Positions 36,586-50,700 of a DNA stretch of 64,000 bases are shown here, piece by piece; the stretch's first letter is position 1, and each line of letters starts with the position of its first letter. The notes under the pieces were generated by a model. The model had not been told where the DNA came from. It saw nothing but the letters and a program-made list of their open reading frames with translations, and ran no database searches. The position numbers and the translations under genes are program-made. The stretch covers positions 14,647,980 through 14,711,979 of the forward strand of contig JBBMOA010000001.1 of assembly GCA_037954235.1 (NCBI GenBank), given 5' to 3'. This DNA comes from Aulostomus chinensis. Lineage: Eukaryota > Chordata > Actinopteri > Syngnathiformes > Aulostomidae.

Positions 36586-37845
36586 TAAGAAACTCAGTGA
36601 TGCTTACAGTAATGTAGTAAGAGTTTCCAACAACCTCAAAGTGATGCTGACAGTCATTTAGTAAGAGTTGCTAATGAACTCAATTTAATGCTACAGTGAT
36701 GTCGTCAGAATTGCTCAACAACTCAAAATGATGCTAACAGTAATGTAGTGATAGTTGCTAATAAACTCAAAGTGATGCTGACAGTAATGTAGTCAGAGTT
36801 GCTACGAACCTTAAAATAATGCAACAATAATGTAGTAAGAGTTGCTACGAACCTCAATATAATGCGACAGCAATGCAGTAAAAGTTGCTACGAACCTCAA
36901 AATAATGCTACAGTGATGTCGTAAGAATTGCTAATCATCTAAAAATGATGCGACAGTGATGTCGTTAGAATTGTGAATGAACTCAAAATGATGGTAACAG
37001 TAATAGATTGAAAGTTGCTAATAAACTCAAAGTGATGCTGAAAGTAATGTAGTAAGTGTTTCGAACAACCTCAAAGTGATGCTGACAGTCATGTACTAAG
37101 AGTTGTTACGAACCTCAAAATATTGCGACAGTGATGTCGGAGGAATTGCGAATGAACTCAAAATGATGCTAACAGTAATGTAGTGATAGTTGCTCATAAA
37201 CTCAAAGTGATGCTGACAGTAATGTAGTAAGAGTTGCTACGAACCTTAAAATAATGCAACAATAATGTAGTAAGAGTTGCTACGAACCTCAAAATATTGC
37301 GACAGTGATGTCGGAAGAATTGCTAATGGACTAAAGATGATGCTAACAGTAATGGAGTGAAACTTTCGAATAACCTCAAAGTGATGCTGACAGTCATGTA
37401 GTAAGTGTTGCTACGAACCTGAAAATAATGCGACAGTAATGTAGTAAATTTTGCTACGAACCTCAAAATATTGCGACAGTGATGTCGTAAGAATTGCTCA
37501 TGAACTCAAGATGATGCTAACAGTAATGTAGTGATAGTTGCTAAGAAACTCAGTGATGCTTACAGTAATGTAGTAAGAGTTTCCAACAACCTCAAAGTGA
37601 TGCTGACAGTCATTTAGTAAGAGTTGCTAATGAACTCAATTTAATGCTACAGTGATGTCGTCAGAATTGCTCAACAACTCAAAATGATGCTAACAGTAAT
37701 GTAGTGATAGTTGCTAATAAACTCAAAGTGATGCTGACAGTAATGTAGTCAGAGTTGCTACGAACCTTAAAATAATGCAACAATAATGTAGTAAGAGTTG
37801 CTACGAACCTCAATATAATGCGACAGCAATGCAGTAAAAGTTGCT
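35934..37845 (+). repeat. Tandem duplication, 956-bp period
   Basis: The block 35934-36889 is repeated as 36890-37845. The rare 'gtaatagattgaaagttgct' occurs with 'attg' at 36051 and 37007, 956 bases apart. The unit also carries 'gtcggaggaattgcgaatg' and 'gtagtaaattttgctacg' in both copies. It overlaps the end of the 2212-bp duplication and appears to postdate it. Confidence 0.8.
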
Positions 37846-40800
37846 ACGAACCTCAAAATAATGCGACTGTGATGTCGGAAGAATTGCTAATGAACTCAAA
37901 ATGATGCTAACAGTAATGTAGTGATAGTTGCTAATCAACTCAGTGATGCTTACAGTAATGTACTAAGTGTTTCGAACAACCTCAAAGTGATGTTGACAGT
38001 CATGCAGTAAGAGTTGCTACGAACCTCAATATAATGCGACAGTGATGTCAGAAGAATTGCTCAAGATCTGAAAATGATGCGACAGTGATTTCGTAAGAAT
38101 TGCTAAGGAACTAAAAATGATGCTAACAGTAATGGAGTGAATGTTTCGAATAACCTCAAAGTGATGCTGACAGTCATGTAGTAAGAGTTTCTACGAACCT
38201 CAATATAATGCGACAGTGATGTCAGAAGAATTGCTAAAGATCTGAAAATGATGCGACAGTGATGTAGTAAGAATTGCTAATGAACTCAAAATGATGCTAA
38301 CAGTAATGGAGTGAATGTTTCGAATAACCTCAAAGTGATGCTGACAGTCATGTAGTAAGAGTTTCTACGAACCTCAAAATAATGCAACAGTGATGTTGGA
38401 AGAATTGCTAATGATCTTAAAATGATGCAACAGTAATGGAGTGATAGTTGCTAAGAAACTCAGTGATGCTTACAGTAATGTAGTAAGAGTTTCCAACAAC
38501 CTCAAAGTGATGCTGACAGTCATTTAATAAGAGTTGCTAATGAACTCAATTTAATGCTACAGTGATGTCTTGAGAATTGCTCAAAAACTCAAAATGATGC
38601 CAACAGTAATGTAGTGATAGTTGCTAATAAACTCAAAGTGATGCTGACAGTAATGTAGTAAGAGTTGCTACGAACCTTAAAATAATGCAACAATAATGTA
38701 GTAAGAGTTGCTACGAACCTCAAAATATTGCGACAGTGATGTAGTAAGAATTGCTAATGAACTCAAAATGATGCTAACAGTAATGGAGTGAAACTTTCGA
38801 ATAACCTCAAAGTGATGCTGACAGTCATGTAGTAAGTGTTGCTACGAACCTCAAAATAATGCGACAGTAATGTAGTAATGTTGCTACAAACCTCAAAATA
38901 CTGCGACAGTGATGTCGGAAGAATTGCTAATGAACTCAAGATGATGATCACAGTAATGTAGTGATAGTTGCAAAAAAACTCAAAGTGATGCTGACAGTAA
39001 TGTAGTAAGAGATGCTACGAACCTTAAAATAATGCAACAATAATGTAGTAAGAGTTGCTACGAACCTCAAAATAATGTGACAGTGATGTCAGAAGAATTG
39101 CTCATGATCTGTAAATGATGCGACAGTGATGTAGTAAGAATTGCTCATGAACTCAAAATGATGCTAACAGTAATGGAGTGAAACTTTCGAATAACCTCAA
39201 AGTGATGGTGACAGTCATGCAGTAAGAGTTGCTACGAACCTCAAAATAATGCGACAGTAATGTAGTAAAAGTTGCTACGAACCTCAAAATATTGCGACAG
39301 TGATGTCGGAAGAATTGCTCATGAACTTAAAATGATGCTAACAGTAATGTAGTGATAGTTGCTAATAAACTCAGTGATGCTTACAGTAATGTAGTAAGTG
39401 TTTCGAACAACCTCAAAGTGATGCTGACAGTCATGTAGTAAGAGTTGCTACGAACCTCAAAATAATGCGACAGTGATGTCAGAAGAATTGCTAAAGATCT
39501 CAAAATGATGCGACAGTGATGTCACAAGAATTGGTAATGATCTCAAAAAGATGCTAACAGTAATGGAGTGAACGTTTCGAACAACCTCAAAGTGATGCTG
39601 ACAGTCATGTACTAAGAGTTGCTACGAACCTCAAAAAAATGCGACAGCGATGTCGGAAGAATTGCTAATGATCTCAAAATGATGCGACAGTGATGTAGTA
39701 AGAATTTCTAATTAACTCAAAATGATGCAAACAGTAATGGAGTGAAAGTTTTGAATAACCTCAAAGTGATGCTGAAAGTAATGTAGTAAGAGTTGCTACT
39801 AACCTCAAAATAATGCAACAGTAATGTAGTAAGAGTTGCTACGAACCTCCGAATAATGCTAAAGTTATGTTGTAAGAATTGCTATTAAACTCAAAATGAT
39901 GCTCATAGCAATGTAGAGATAGTTGCTAATAAACTCAGTGATGCTTACAGTAATGTAGTAAGTGTTTCGAACAACCTCAAAGTGATGCTGACAGTCATGT
40001 AGTAACAGTTGCTATGAACCTCCAAATAATGCAACAGTGATGTTGGAAGAATTGCTAATGATCTTAAAATGATGCAACAGTGACGTAGTAAGCATTGTAA
40101 TGAACTCAAAATGATGCTGACGTAATGGAGGAAGAGTTGAAAATAACCTAAAAATGCTGCTACAGTGATGTCGTAAGAATTGGTATGAAACTCAAAATGA
40201 TGGTAACAGTAATGTAGTGATAGTTGCTAATAAACTCAGTGATGCTTACAGTAATGTAGTAAGTGTTTCAAACAACCTCAAAGTGATGCTGACAGTCATG
40301 TAGTAAGAGTTGCTACTAACCTCAATTTAATGCTACAGTGATGTCTATGAATTGCTAATAAACTCAAAATGACGCTAACAGTAAAGTAGTGATAGTTGCT
40401 AATAAACTCAAAATGATGCAAAAAGTAATGTAGTGATAGTTGCTAATCAACTCAGTGATGCCAGCAGTAATGTAGTAAGTGTTTCGAACAACCTCAAATT
40501 GACGCTGACAGTCATGTAGTGAGAGTTGCTTCTAATCTAAAATGATGCTAAAAGTAATGCAGTGATAGTTGCTAATGAACTCAAAGTGATGCTGACAGTA
40601 ATGTAGTAAGAGTTGCTTCGAACCTCAAAGTAATGCGACAGTGATGTCAAAAGAATTGTTAATGATCTCAAACTGATGCGACAGATATGTAGTAAGAATT
40701 GCTAATGAACTCAAAATGATGCTAACAGTAATGGAGTGAAAGTTTCGAATAACCTCAAAGTGATGCTGACAGTCATGTAGTAAGTGTTGCTACGAACCTC

Positions 40801-43800
40801 AAAATATTGCGACAGTGATGTCGGAAGAATTGCTAATGAACTTAAAATGATGCTAAATGTAATGCAGTGATAGTTGCTAAGAAACTCAGTGATGCTTACA
40901 GTAATGTAGTCAGAGTTTCGAACAACCTCAAAGTGATGCTGACAGTCATTTAGCAAGAGTTGCTAATGAACTCAATTTAATGCTACAGTGATGTCGTGAG
41001 AATTGCTCAACAACGCAAAATGATGCTTACAGTAATGTAGTGATAGTTGCTAATAAACTCAAAGTGATGCTGACAGTAATGTAGTAAGAGTTGCTACGAA
41101 CCTTAAAATATTGCGACAGTGATGTCGGAAGAATTGCTAATGATCTCAAACTGATGCGACAGTGATTTACTGATAGTTGCTAATCAACTCAGTGATGCTT
41201 ACAGTAATGTAGTAAGTGTTTCAAATAACCTCAAAGTGATGGTGACAGTCATGTTGTAAGAGTTGCTACGAACCTCAAAATAATGCGACAGTGATGTCAG
41301 AAGAATTGCTAAAGATCTCAAAATGATGCGAAAGTGATTTAGTAAGAATTGCTAATGAACTCAAAATGATGCTAACAGTAATGGAGTGAACGTTTCGAAT
41401 AACCTCAAAGTGATGCTGACAGTCATGTACTAAGAGTTGCTACGAACCTCAAAATAATGCGACAGTAATGTTGTAAGTTGCTACGAACCTCAAAATATTG
41501 CGACAGTGATGTCGGAAGAATTGCTAATGAACTCAAGATGATGCTAACAGTAATGTAGTGATAGTTGCTAATCAAGTCAGTGATGCTGACAGTAATGTAG
41601 TAAGAGTTTCGAACAACCTCAAAGTGATGCTGACAGTCATTTAGTAAGAGTTGCTAATGAACTCAATTTAATGCTGCAGTGATGTCGTGAGAATTGCTCA
41701 TGAACTAAAAATGATGCTAACCGTAATGTAGTGATAGTTGCTAATAAACTCAAAGTGATGCTGACAGTAAAGTAGTAAGAGTTGCTACGAACCTTAAAAT
41801 AATGCAACAATAATGTAGTAAGAGTTGCTACGAACCTCAAAATATTGCAACAGTGATGTCGGAAGAATTCCTAATGAACTCAAAATGATGCTAACAGTAA
41901 TGTAGTGATAGTTGCGAATCAACTCAGTGATGCTTACAGTAATGTAGTAAGTGTTTCGAATAACCTCAAAGTGATGCTGACAGTCATGTACTAAGAGTTG
42001 CAACGAACCTCAAAATAATGCGACAGTAATGTAGTAAAAGTTGCTACGAACCTCAAAATATTGCGACAGTGATGTCGGAACAAATGCTAATGAAATAAAA
42101 ATGATGCTAACAGTAATGTAGTGATAGTTGCTAATCAACTCAGTGAGGCTGAAAGTAATGTAGTAAGTGTTTCAAATAACCTCAAAGTGATGGTGACAGT
42201 CATGTTGTAAGAGTTGCTACGAACCTCAAAATAATGCGACAGTGATGTCAGAAGAATTGCTAAAGATCTCAAAATGATGCGACAGTGATTTAGTAAGAAT
42301 TGTTAATGAACTCAAAATTATGCTAACAGTAATGGAGTGAACGTTTAAAATAACCTCAAAGTGATGCTGACAGTCATGTACTGAGAGTTGCTACGAACCT
42401 CAAAATAATGCGACAGTGATGTCGGAAGAATTGCTAATGATCTCAAAATGATGCTAACAGTAAAGTAGTGATAGTTGCTAATCAACTCAAAATGATGCTA
42501 GGAGTAATGGAGTGAAACTTTCAAAATAACCTCAAAGTGATGCTGACAGTCATGTAGTAAGTGTTGCTACGAACCTCAAAATAATGCGACAGTAATGTTG
42601 TAAGTTGCTACGAACCTCAAAATATTGCGACAGTGATGTCGGAAGAATCGCTAATGAACTCAAGATGATGCTAACAGTAATGTAGTAAGAGTTGCTACGA
42701 ACCTTAAAATAATGTAACAATAATGTAGTAAGAGTTGCTTCGAACCTCAAAATGATGTGACAGTGATGTCAGAAGAATTGCTAATGATCTCAAAACGATG
42801 CGACAGTGATGTCGGAAGAATTGCGAATGAACTCAAAATGATGCTAACTGTAATGTAGTGATAGTTGCTAATAAAGTCAGTGATGCTTACAGTAATGTAG
42901 TAAGTGTTTTGAATAACCTCAAAGTGATGGTGACAGTCATGCAGTAAGAGTTGCTACGAACCTCAAAATAATGCGACAGTTATGTTGGAAGAATTGCTAA
43001 AGATCTCAAAATGATGCGACAGTGATTAGGAAAGAATTGCTCATGAACTCAAAATGATGCTAACAGTAATGGAGTGAAAGTTGCTAATAACCTCAAAGTG
43101 ATGCTGACAGTAATGTAGTAAGAGTTGCTACGAACCTCAAAATATTGCGACAGTGATGTCGGAAGAATTGCTAATGAACTTTAAATGATGCTAACAGTAA
43201 TGTAGTGATAGTTGCTATTCAACTCAGTGATGCTTACAGTAATGTAGTAAGTGTTTCGAATAACCTCAAAGTGATGGTGACAGTCATGTCATAAGAGTTG
43301 CTACGAACCTCAAAATAATGCGACTGTGATGTCGGAAGAATTGCTCATACACTCAAAATGATGCCAACAGTAATGGAGTGAACGTTTCGAACAACCTCAA
43401 AGTGATGCTGACAGTCATTTAGTAAGAGTTGCTAATGAACTCAATTCAATGCTACAGTGATGTCGTGAGAATTGCTCATAAACTCAAAATGATGCTAACA
43501 GTAATGGAGTGAAAGTTGCTAATAAACTCAAAGTGATGCTGACAGTAATGTAGTAAGAGTTGCTACAAACCTTAAAATAATGCAACAGTAAAGTAGGAAG
43601 AGTTGCTTCGAACCTCAAAATAATGCGACAGTGATGTCACAAGAATTGCTAACGAACTCAAAATGATGCGAACAGTAATGTAGTGATAGTTGCTAATAAA
43701 CTCAGTGATGCTTCCAGTAATGTAGTAAGAGTTTCGAACAATCTCAAAGTGATGCTTACCGTAATGTAGTAAGAGTTTCGAAGAACCTCAAAGTGATGCT

Positions 43801-46800
43801 GACAGTCATGTAGTAAGTGTTTTGAACAACTTCAAAGTGATCCTGACAGTCATGTAGTCAGAGTTGCTACGAACCTCAAAATAATGCGACAGTGATGTCG
43901 GAATTATTGCTAATGAACTCCAAATGATGCTAACAGTAATGTAGTGATAGTTGCAAATCAAGTCAGTGATGCTTACAGTAATGTAGTAAGTGTTTCGAAC
44001 TACCTCAAAGTGATGCTGACTGTCATGTGGTTTGAGTTGCGAGTAAATCAAAAATGATGCTGACAGTGATGTTGTAAGAATTGTTATTGAACTCAAAACG
44101 ATGCTAACAGTAACGTAGTGATAGTTGCTAATCAACTCAGTGATGCTTACAGTAATGTAGTAAGTGTTTCGAACTACCTCAAAGTGATGCTGACTGTCAT
44201 GTAGTAAGAGTTGCTACTAACCTCAAAATGATGCTAACAGTAATGTAGTGAAAGTTGCTAATAAACTCAAAGTGATGCTGACAGTAATGTAGTAAGAGTT
44301 TCGAACAACCTCAAAGTGATTATGACAGTCATGTAGTAAGGGTTGCTACGAACCTCAAAATAATGCGACAGTGATGTCGGAATTATTGCTAATGATCTCA
44401 AAATGATGCGACAGTGATGTCGTAAGAATTGCTAATGAACTCAAAATGATGCTAACAGTAATGTAGTGATAGTTGCTATGAATTCAATGATGCTTACTGT
44501 AATGTAGTAAGTGTTTCGAACAACCTCAAAGTGATGCTGACAGTCATGTAGTAAGAGTTGCTACGAACCTCAAAATAATGCTACAGTGATGTCTATGAAT
44601 TGCTAATAAACTCAAAATGATGCCAACAGTAATGTAGTGATAGTTGCTTATGAACTCAAAGTGATGCTGAGAGTAAGGTAGTAAGAGTTGCTACGAACCT
44701 TTAAATAATGCAACAGTAATGTAGTAAGAGTTGCTACGAACCTCAAAATTATGCGACAGTGATTTCAGAAGAATTGCTAAAGATCTCAAAATGATGCGAT
44801 AGTGATGGAGTGAACGTTTCGAATAACCTCAAAGTGATGCTGAGTTGATGTAGTAAGAGTTGCTACGAACCTCAAAATAATGCGACAGTGATGTCGTAAG
44901 AATTGCTAATGATCTCAAAATGATGCAACAGTGCTGTAGTAAGAGTTGCTACGAACCTTAAAATAATGCGACAGTGATGTCAGAAGAATTGCCAAAGATC
45001 TCAAAATGATGCGACGATGATGTAGTAAGAATTGCTAATGAACTCAATATGATGCTAACAGTAATGGAGTGAAAGTTTCGCATAACCTAAAAGTGATGCT
45101 GACAGTCATGTTGTACGTGTTGCTACGAACCTAAAAATAATGCGACATTAATGTAGGAAAAGTTGCTACGAACCACAAAATATTGCGACAGTGATGTCGG
45201 AAGAATTGCTAATGAACTCAAAATAATGCTAACAGTAATGTAGTGACAGTTGCTAATCAACTCAGTGATGCTCACAGTAATGTAGTAAGAGTTTCGAACA
45301 ACATCAAAGTGATGCTGACAGTCATGTAGTAAGAGTGGCTTCTAACCTCAAAATGATGCTAACAGTAATGTAGTGATAGTTGCTACGAACCTTAAAATAA
45401 TGCAACAATAATGTAGTAAGAGTTGCTACGAACCTCAAAATAATGTGACAGTGATGTCAGAAGAATTGCTAATGATCTCAAAATGATGCAACAATAATGT
45501 GGTAAGAGTTGCTAAGAACCTCAAAATAATGCGACAGTCATGTCGGAAGAATTGCTAATGAACACAAAATGATGCTCGCACTAATGTAGTGATAATTGCT
45601 AATCAACTCAGTGATGCCTACAGTAATGTAGTAAGTGTTTCAAAAAACCTCAAAGTGATGCTGACAGTCATGTAGTAAGAGTTGCTACGAACCTTTAAAT
45701 AATGATACAAAAATGTAGTAAGAGTTGCTACGAACCTCAAAATAATGCGACAGTGATGTCGGAAGAACTGCTAATGATCTCAAAATGATGCAACAGTGAT
45801 GGAGGAAGAATTGCTAATGAATTCAAAATGATGCTAACAGTAATGGAGTGAAAGTTTCGAATAACCTCAAAGTGATGCTGACAGTAATGTAGTGAGAGTT
45901 ACTACGAACCTTTAAATAATGCAACAGTAATGAAGTAAGAGTTGCTACGAACATCAAAATAATGCGACAGTGATGTCAGAAGAATTGCTAATGATCTCAA
46001 AATGATGCGACAGTGATGTAGTAAGAATTGCTTATGAACTCAAAACAATGCTAACAGTAATGTAGTAAGAGTTTAGAAGAACCTCAAAGTGATGCTGACA
46101 GTCATGTAGTAAGTGTTGCTACTTACCTCAATTTAATGGTACAGTGATGTCTATGAATTGCTAATAAACTCAAAATGATGCTAACTGTAATGTAGTGATA
46201 GATTCTAATAAACTCAAAGTGATGCTGACAGTAATGTAGTAAGAGTTGCTACGAACCTTTAAATAATGCAACGGTAATGTCGTCAAAGTTGCTACGAACA
46301 TCAAAATAATGCGACAGTGATGTCAGAAGAATCGGTAATGATCTCAAACTGATGGGAGAGTGATGTCGTAAGAATTGCTAATGAACTCAAAATAATGCTA
46401 AAAGTAATGTAGTGATAGTTGGTAATAAACTCAGTGATGCTTACAGTAAGGTAGTAAGTGTTTCGAACAACCTCAAAGTGATGCTGACAGTCATGTAGTA
46501 GGAGTTCCTACGAACCTCAAAATAATGCGAAAGTGATGTCAGAAGAATTGCTAAAGATCTCAAAATGATGCGACAGTGATTTAGGAAGAATTGCTAATGA
46601 ATTCAAAATGATGCTAACAGTAATGTAGTAAGTGTTTCGAACAACCTCAAAGTGATGGTGATAGTCATGTCGTAAGAGTTGCTACGAACCTCAAAATAAT
46701 GCCACAGTGATGTCAGAAAAATTGCTAAAGATCTCAAAATGATGCAAATGTGATTTAGTAAGAATTGCTAATGAACTCAAAATGATGCTAACAGTAATGT

Positions 46801-47744
46801 AGTAAGTGTTTCGAACAACCTCAAAGTGATGCTGAAAGTCATGAAGTCAGAGTTGCTACGAACATCAAAATAATGCGACAGTGATGTCGGAAGAATTGCT
46901 AATGATCTCAAAATGATGCGACAGTGATGTAGTAAGAATTGCTAATGAACTCAAAATGGTGCTAACAGTAATGGAGTGAAAGTTTCGAAAAAACTCAAAG
47001 TGATGCTGACGGTCATGTAGTAAGAGTTGCTACGAACCTCAAAATAATGCGACAGTGATGTCAGAAGAATTGCTAAAGATGTCAAAATGATGCGACAGTG
47101 ATTTAGTAAGAATTGCTAATGAACTCAAAATGATGCTAACAGTAATGGAGTGAACGTTTCGAATAACCTCAAAGTGATGCTGACAGTTATGTAGTAAGAG
47201 TTGCTACGAACCTCAAAATAATGCGACATTGATGTCGGAAGAATTGCTAATGACCTCAAAATGATGTGACAGTGATGTCGCAAGAATTGCTCATGAACTC
47301 AAAATGATGCGAACAGAAATGGAGTGAACGTTTCGAATAACCTCAAAGTGATGCTGAAAGTCATGTACTAAGAGTTGCTACGAACCTCAAAATAATGCGA
47401 CAGTAATGTATTAAAAGTTGCTAGGAACCTCAAAATATTGCGACAGTGATGTCGGAAGAATTGCTAATAAACTCAAAATGATGCTAAAAGTAATGTAGTG
47501 AGAGTTGCTACGAACCTTTAAATAATGCAAAAATAATGTAGTAAGAGTTGCTACGAACATCAAAATAATGCGAAAGTGATGTCGGAAGAATTGCTAATGA
47601 TCTCAAAATGATGCGACACTGATGTAGTAAGAATTGCTAATGAACTCAAAATTATGCTAACAACAAAGGAGTGAAAGTTTCGAATAACCTCAAAGTGCTG
47701 CTGACAGTCATGTAGTAAGAGTTGCTACTAACCTCAATTTAATG

Positions 47745-50700
47745 CTACAGTGATGTGGTGAGAGTTGATCGTAATTTCAAAATCATGCTGAAGTGATGTA
47801 ATGAGAGTTGCTACTTACCTAAGAAATGATGCTACAGTGATGTGGTGAGAGTTGCTACTAATCTCAAAATGATGCTACAGTAATGTCGTGAGAGTTGCGA
47901 CTATCCTCAAAATGATGCGACAATGATGTCGTGAGAGTTGCTACGATCCTCAAAATGATTCTACAGTGATGTGATGACAGTTGCTACTAACCTAAGAAAT
48001 TATGCTGACAGTGTTGTGGTGAGAGTTGATAGTAATTTCAAAATCATGCTAAAGCGATGTCATAAGAGTTGCTTCTAACCAAACAAATGATGCTACAGTG
48101 ATGTGGTGAAAGTTGCTACGAACCTAAAACTGATACTTCCAGTCATGTCGTGAGAGTTGCTACAAACCTCAAAATGATGCTGCAGTGATGTCATGGGAGT
48201 TGCTACTAACCTAAGAAATGATGCTACAGTTATAGAACAAGAGTTGCTACAAATGTCAAAATGATGCAACAGTGATGTAGTGAGAGTTGATATTAATTTC
48301 AAAATCACGCTAAAGTGATGTCGTGAGAGTTGCTACGATCCTCAAAATGATGGTACAGTGATGTAATGACAGTTGCTAGGAATCTCAAAATGATGCTCCA
48401 GTAATGTCGTGAGAGTTGCGACTATCCTCAAAATGATGCGACAGTGATGTAATGAGAGTTGCTACAAATGTCCAAATGATGCTTAAGTGATGTAATGAGA
48501 GTGGCTACAAACCTAAGAAATGATGCTACAGTGATGTGGTGAGAGTTGCTACGATCCTCAAAATGATGCTACAGTGATGTTATGACAGTTGCTACTAACC
48601 TAAGAAATTATACTGACAGTGTTGTGGTGAGAGTTGATAGTAATTTCAAAATAAAGCGAAAGTGGTGTAATGACAGTTGATACTTCTCTAAGAAATGATG
48701 CTACAATGATGTAGTGAGGTTTGCTACGAACCGCAAAATGATGCTACAGTGATGCAATGAGAGTTGCTACGAATCTCAAAATGATGCTAGAGTGATGTAA
48801 TGAGATTTGCTACAAACCTAAGAAATGATGCTCCAGTAATGTCGTGAGAGTTGCGACTATCCTCAAAATGATGCGACAATGATGTATTGAGAGTTGCTAC
48901 GATCCTCAAAATGATGCTACAGTGATGTAGTGAGGTTTGCTACGAACCGCAAAATGATGCTACAGTGATGTAATGAGAGTTGCTACAAATCTCAAAATGA
49001 TGCTAGAGTGATGTAACGAGATTTGCTACAAACCTAAGAAATGATGCTACAGTAATGTCGTGAGAGTTGCGACTATCCTCAAAATGATGCGACAATGATG
49101 TATTGAGAGTTGCTACGATCCTCAAAATGATGCTACAGTGATGTGGTGAGAGTTGCTACGATCCTCAAAATGATGCTACAGTGATGTTATGACAGTTGCT
49201 ACTAACCTAAGAAATTATACTGACAGTGTTGTGGTGAGAGTTGATAGTAATTTCAAAATCATGCTAAAGTGATGTCATGAGAGTTGCTTCTAACCGAAGA
49301 AATGATGCTACAGTGATATAGGCAGAGTTGGTACGATGCTCAAACTGATGCTTCCAGTCATGTAGTGAGAGTTGCTACAAACCTCAAAATGATGCTACAG
49401 TGATGTCATGGGAGATGCTACTAACCTAAGAAATGATGCTACAGTGATGTAGTGAGAGTTGCTACGAACCGCAAAATGATGCTACAGTGATGTAATGAGG
49501 GTTGCTATTTACCTAAGAAATGATGCAACAGTGATGTGGTGAGAGTTGCTACTAACCTAAGAAATGATGCGACAGTGATGTAGTGAGAGTTGCTACTAAC
49601 CTAAGAAATGATGCGACAGTGATGTAGTGAGAGTTGCGACTAATCTCAAAATGATGGTACAGTGATGTAGTGAGAGTTGCTACGATGCTCAAAATGATGC
49701 TTACAGTAATGTTGTGAGAGTTGCTTAAAACCTCAAAATAATGCTACAGTCATGTCGTGAGAGTTGCGACTATCCTCAAAATGATGTTAAGTGATGTAAT
49801 GAGAGTTGCGACAAACCTAAGAAGTGATGCTACAGTGATGTGGTGAGAGTTGATACTAATTTCAAAATAATGCTAAAGTGGTGTAGTGAGAGTTGCTACG
49901 AACCGCAAAATGATGTTACAGTGATGAAATGAGAGTTGCTACTTACTTAAGAAATGATGCTACAGTGAAATGGTGAGAGTTGCTACGAACCTCAAAATGA
50001 TGGTACAGTGATGTAATGACAGTTGCTAGGAATCTCAAAATGATGCTCCAGTAATGTCGTGAGAGTTGTGACTATCCTCAAAATGATGCGACAGTGATGT
50101 AATGAGAGTTGCCACAAATGTCCAAATGATGCTTAAGTGATGTAATGAGAGTTGCTACAAATGACCAAATGATGCTAGAGTGATGTAATGAGAGTTGCTA
50201 CAAACCTAAGAAATTATGCTACAGACATGTGCTGAGAGTTGATAGTAATTTCAAAATCACGCTGAAGTGATGTAATGAGAGTTGCTACTTACCTAAGAAA
50301 TGATGCTACAGTGATGTGGTGAGAGTTGCTACTAATCTCAAAATGATGCTACAGTAATGTCGTGAGAGTTGCGACTATCCTCAAAATGATGCGACAATGA
50401 TGTAGTGAGAGTTGCTACGATCCTCAAAATGATTCTACAGTGATGTGATGACAGTTGCTACTAACCTAAGAAATTATGCTGACAGTGTTGTGGTGAGAGT
50501 TGATAGTAATTTCAAAATCATGCTAAAGCGATGTCATAAGAGTTGCTTCTAACCAAACAAATGATGCTACAGTGATGTGGTGAAAGTTGCTACGAACCTA
50601 AAACTGATACTTCCAGTAATGTCGTGAGAGTTGCTACAAACCTCAAAATGATGCTGCAGTGATGTCATGGGAGTTGCTACTAACCTAAGAAATGATGCTA

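Larger units (their letters stand above)
23670..47744 (+). repeat. Satellite array, type I monomers (forward, long block)
   Basis: A continuous 24-kb array of the same 42-44 bp monomers as in 1-5096 ('aatcaactcagtgatgctta', 'tttcgaataacctcaaagtg', 'atgcgacagtgatgtcgg' and relatives), all in the same orientation. Extra variants are common here: 'gtaatggagtgaaagtttcg', 'ccttaaaataatgcaacaat' and 'cctttaaatattgcgacag'. Several kilobase-scale duplications lie inside. Open frames on the minus strand (the longest about 109 residues near 43806-44135) are repeat-derived. I find no interspersed gene or second transposon. Confidence 0.94.

Noticed and set aside
43806..44135. A 109-residue minus-strand frame, the longest in the satellite
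   Set aside because: It has the same repeating pattern as the other repeat-derived frames and no recognised domain; longer only because stop codons are missing by chance in adjacent monomers.
23670..47744. CENP-B box in the satellite
   Set aside because: The closest words ('tttcgaacaacctc') do not fit the CENP-B box pattern; a centromeric role cannot be claimed from this.
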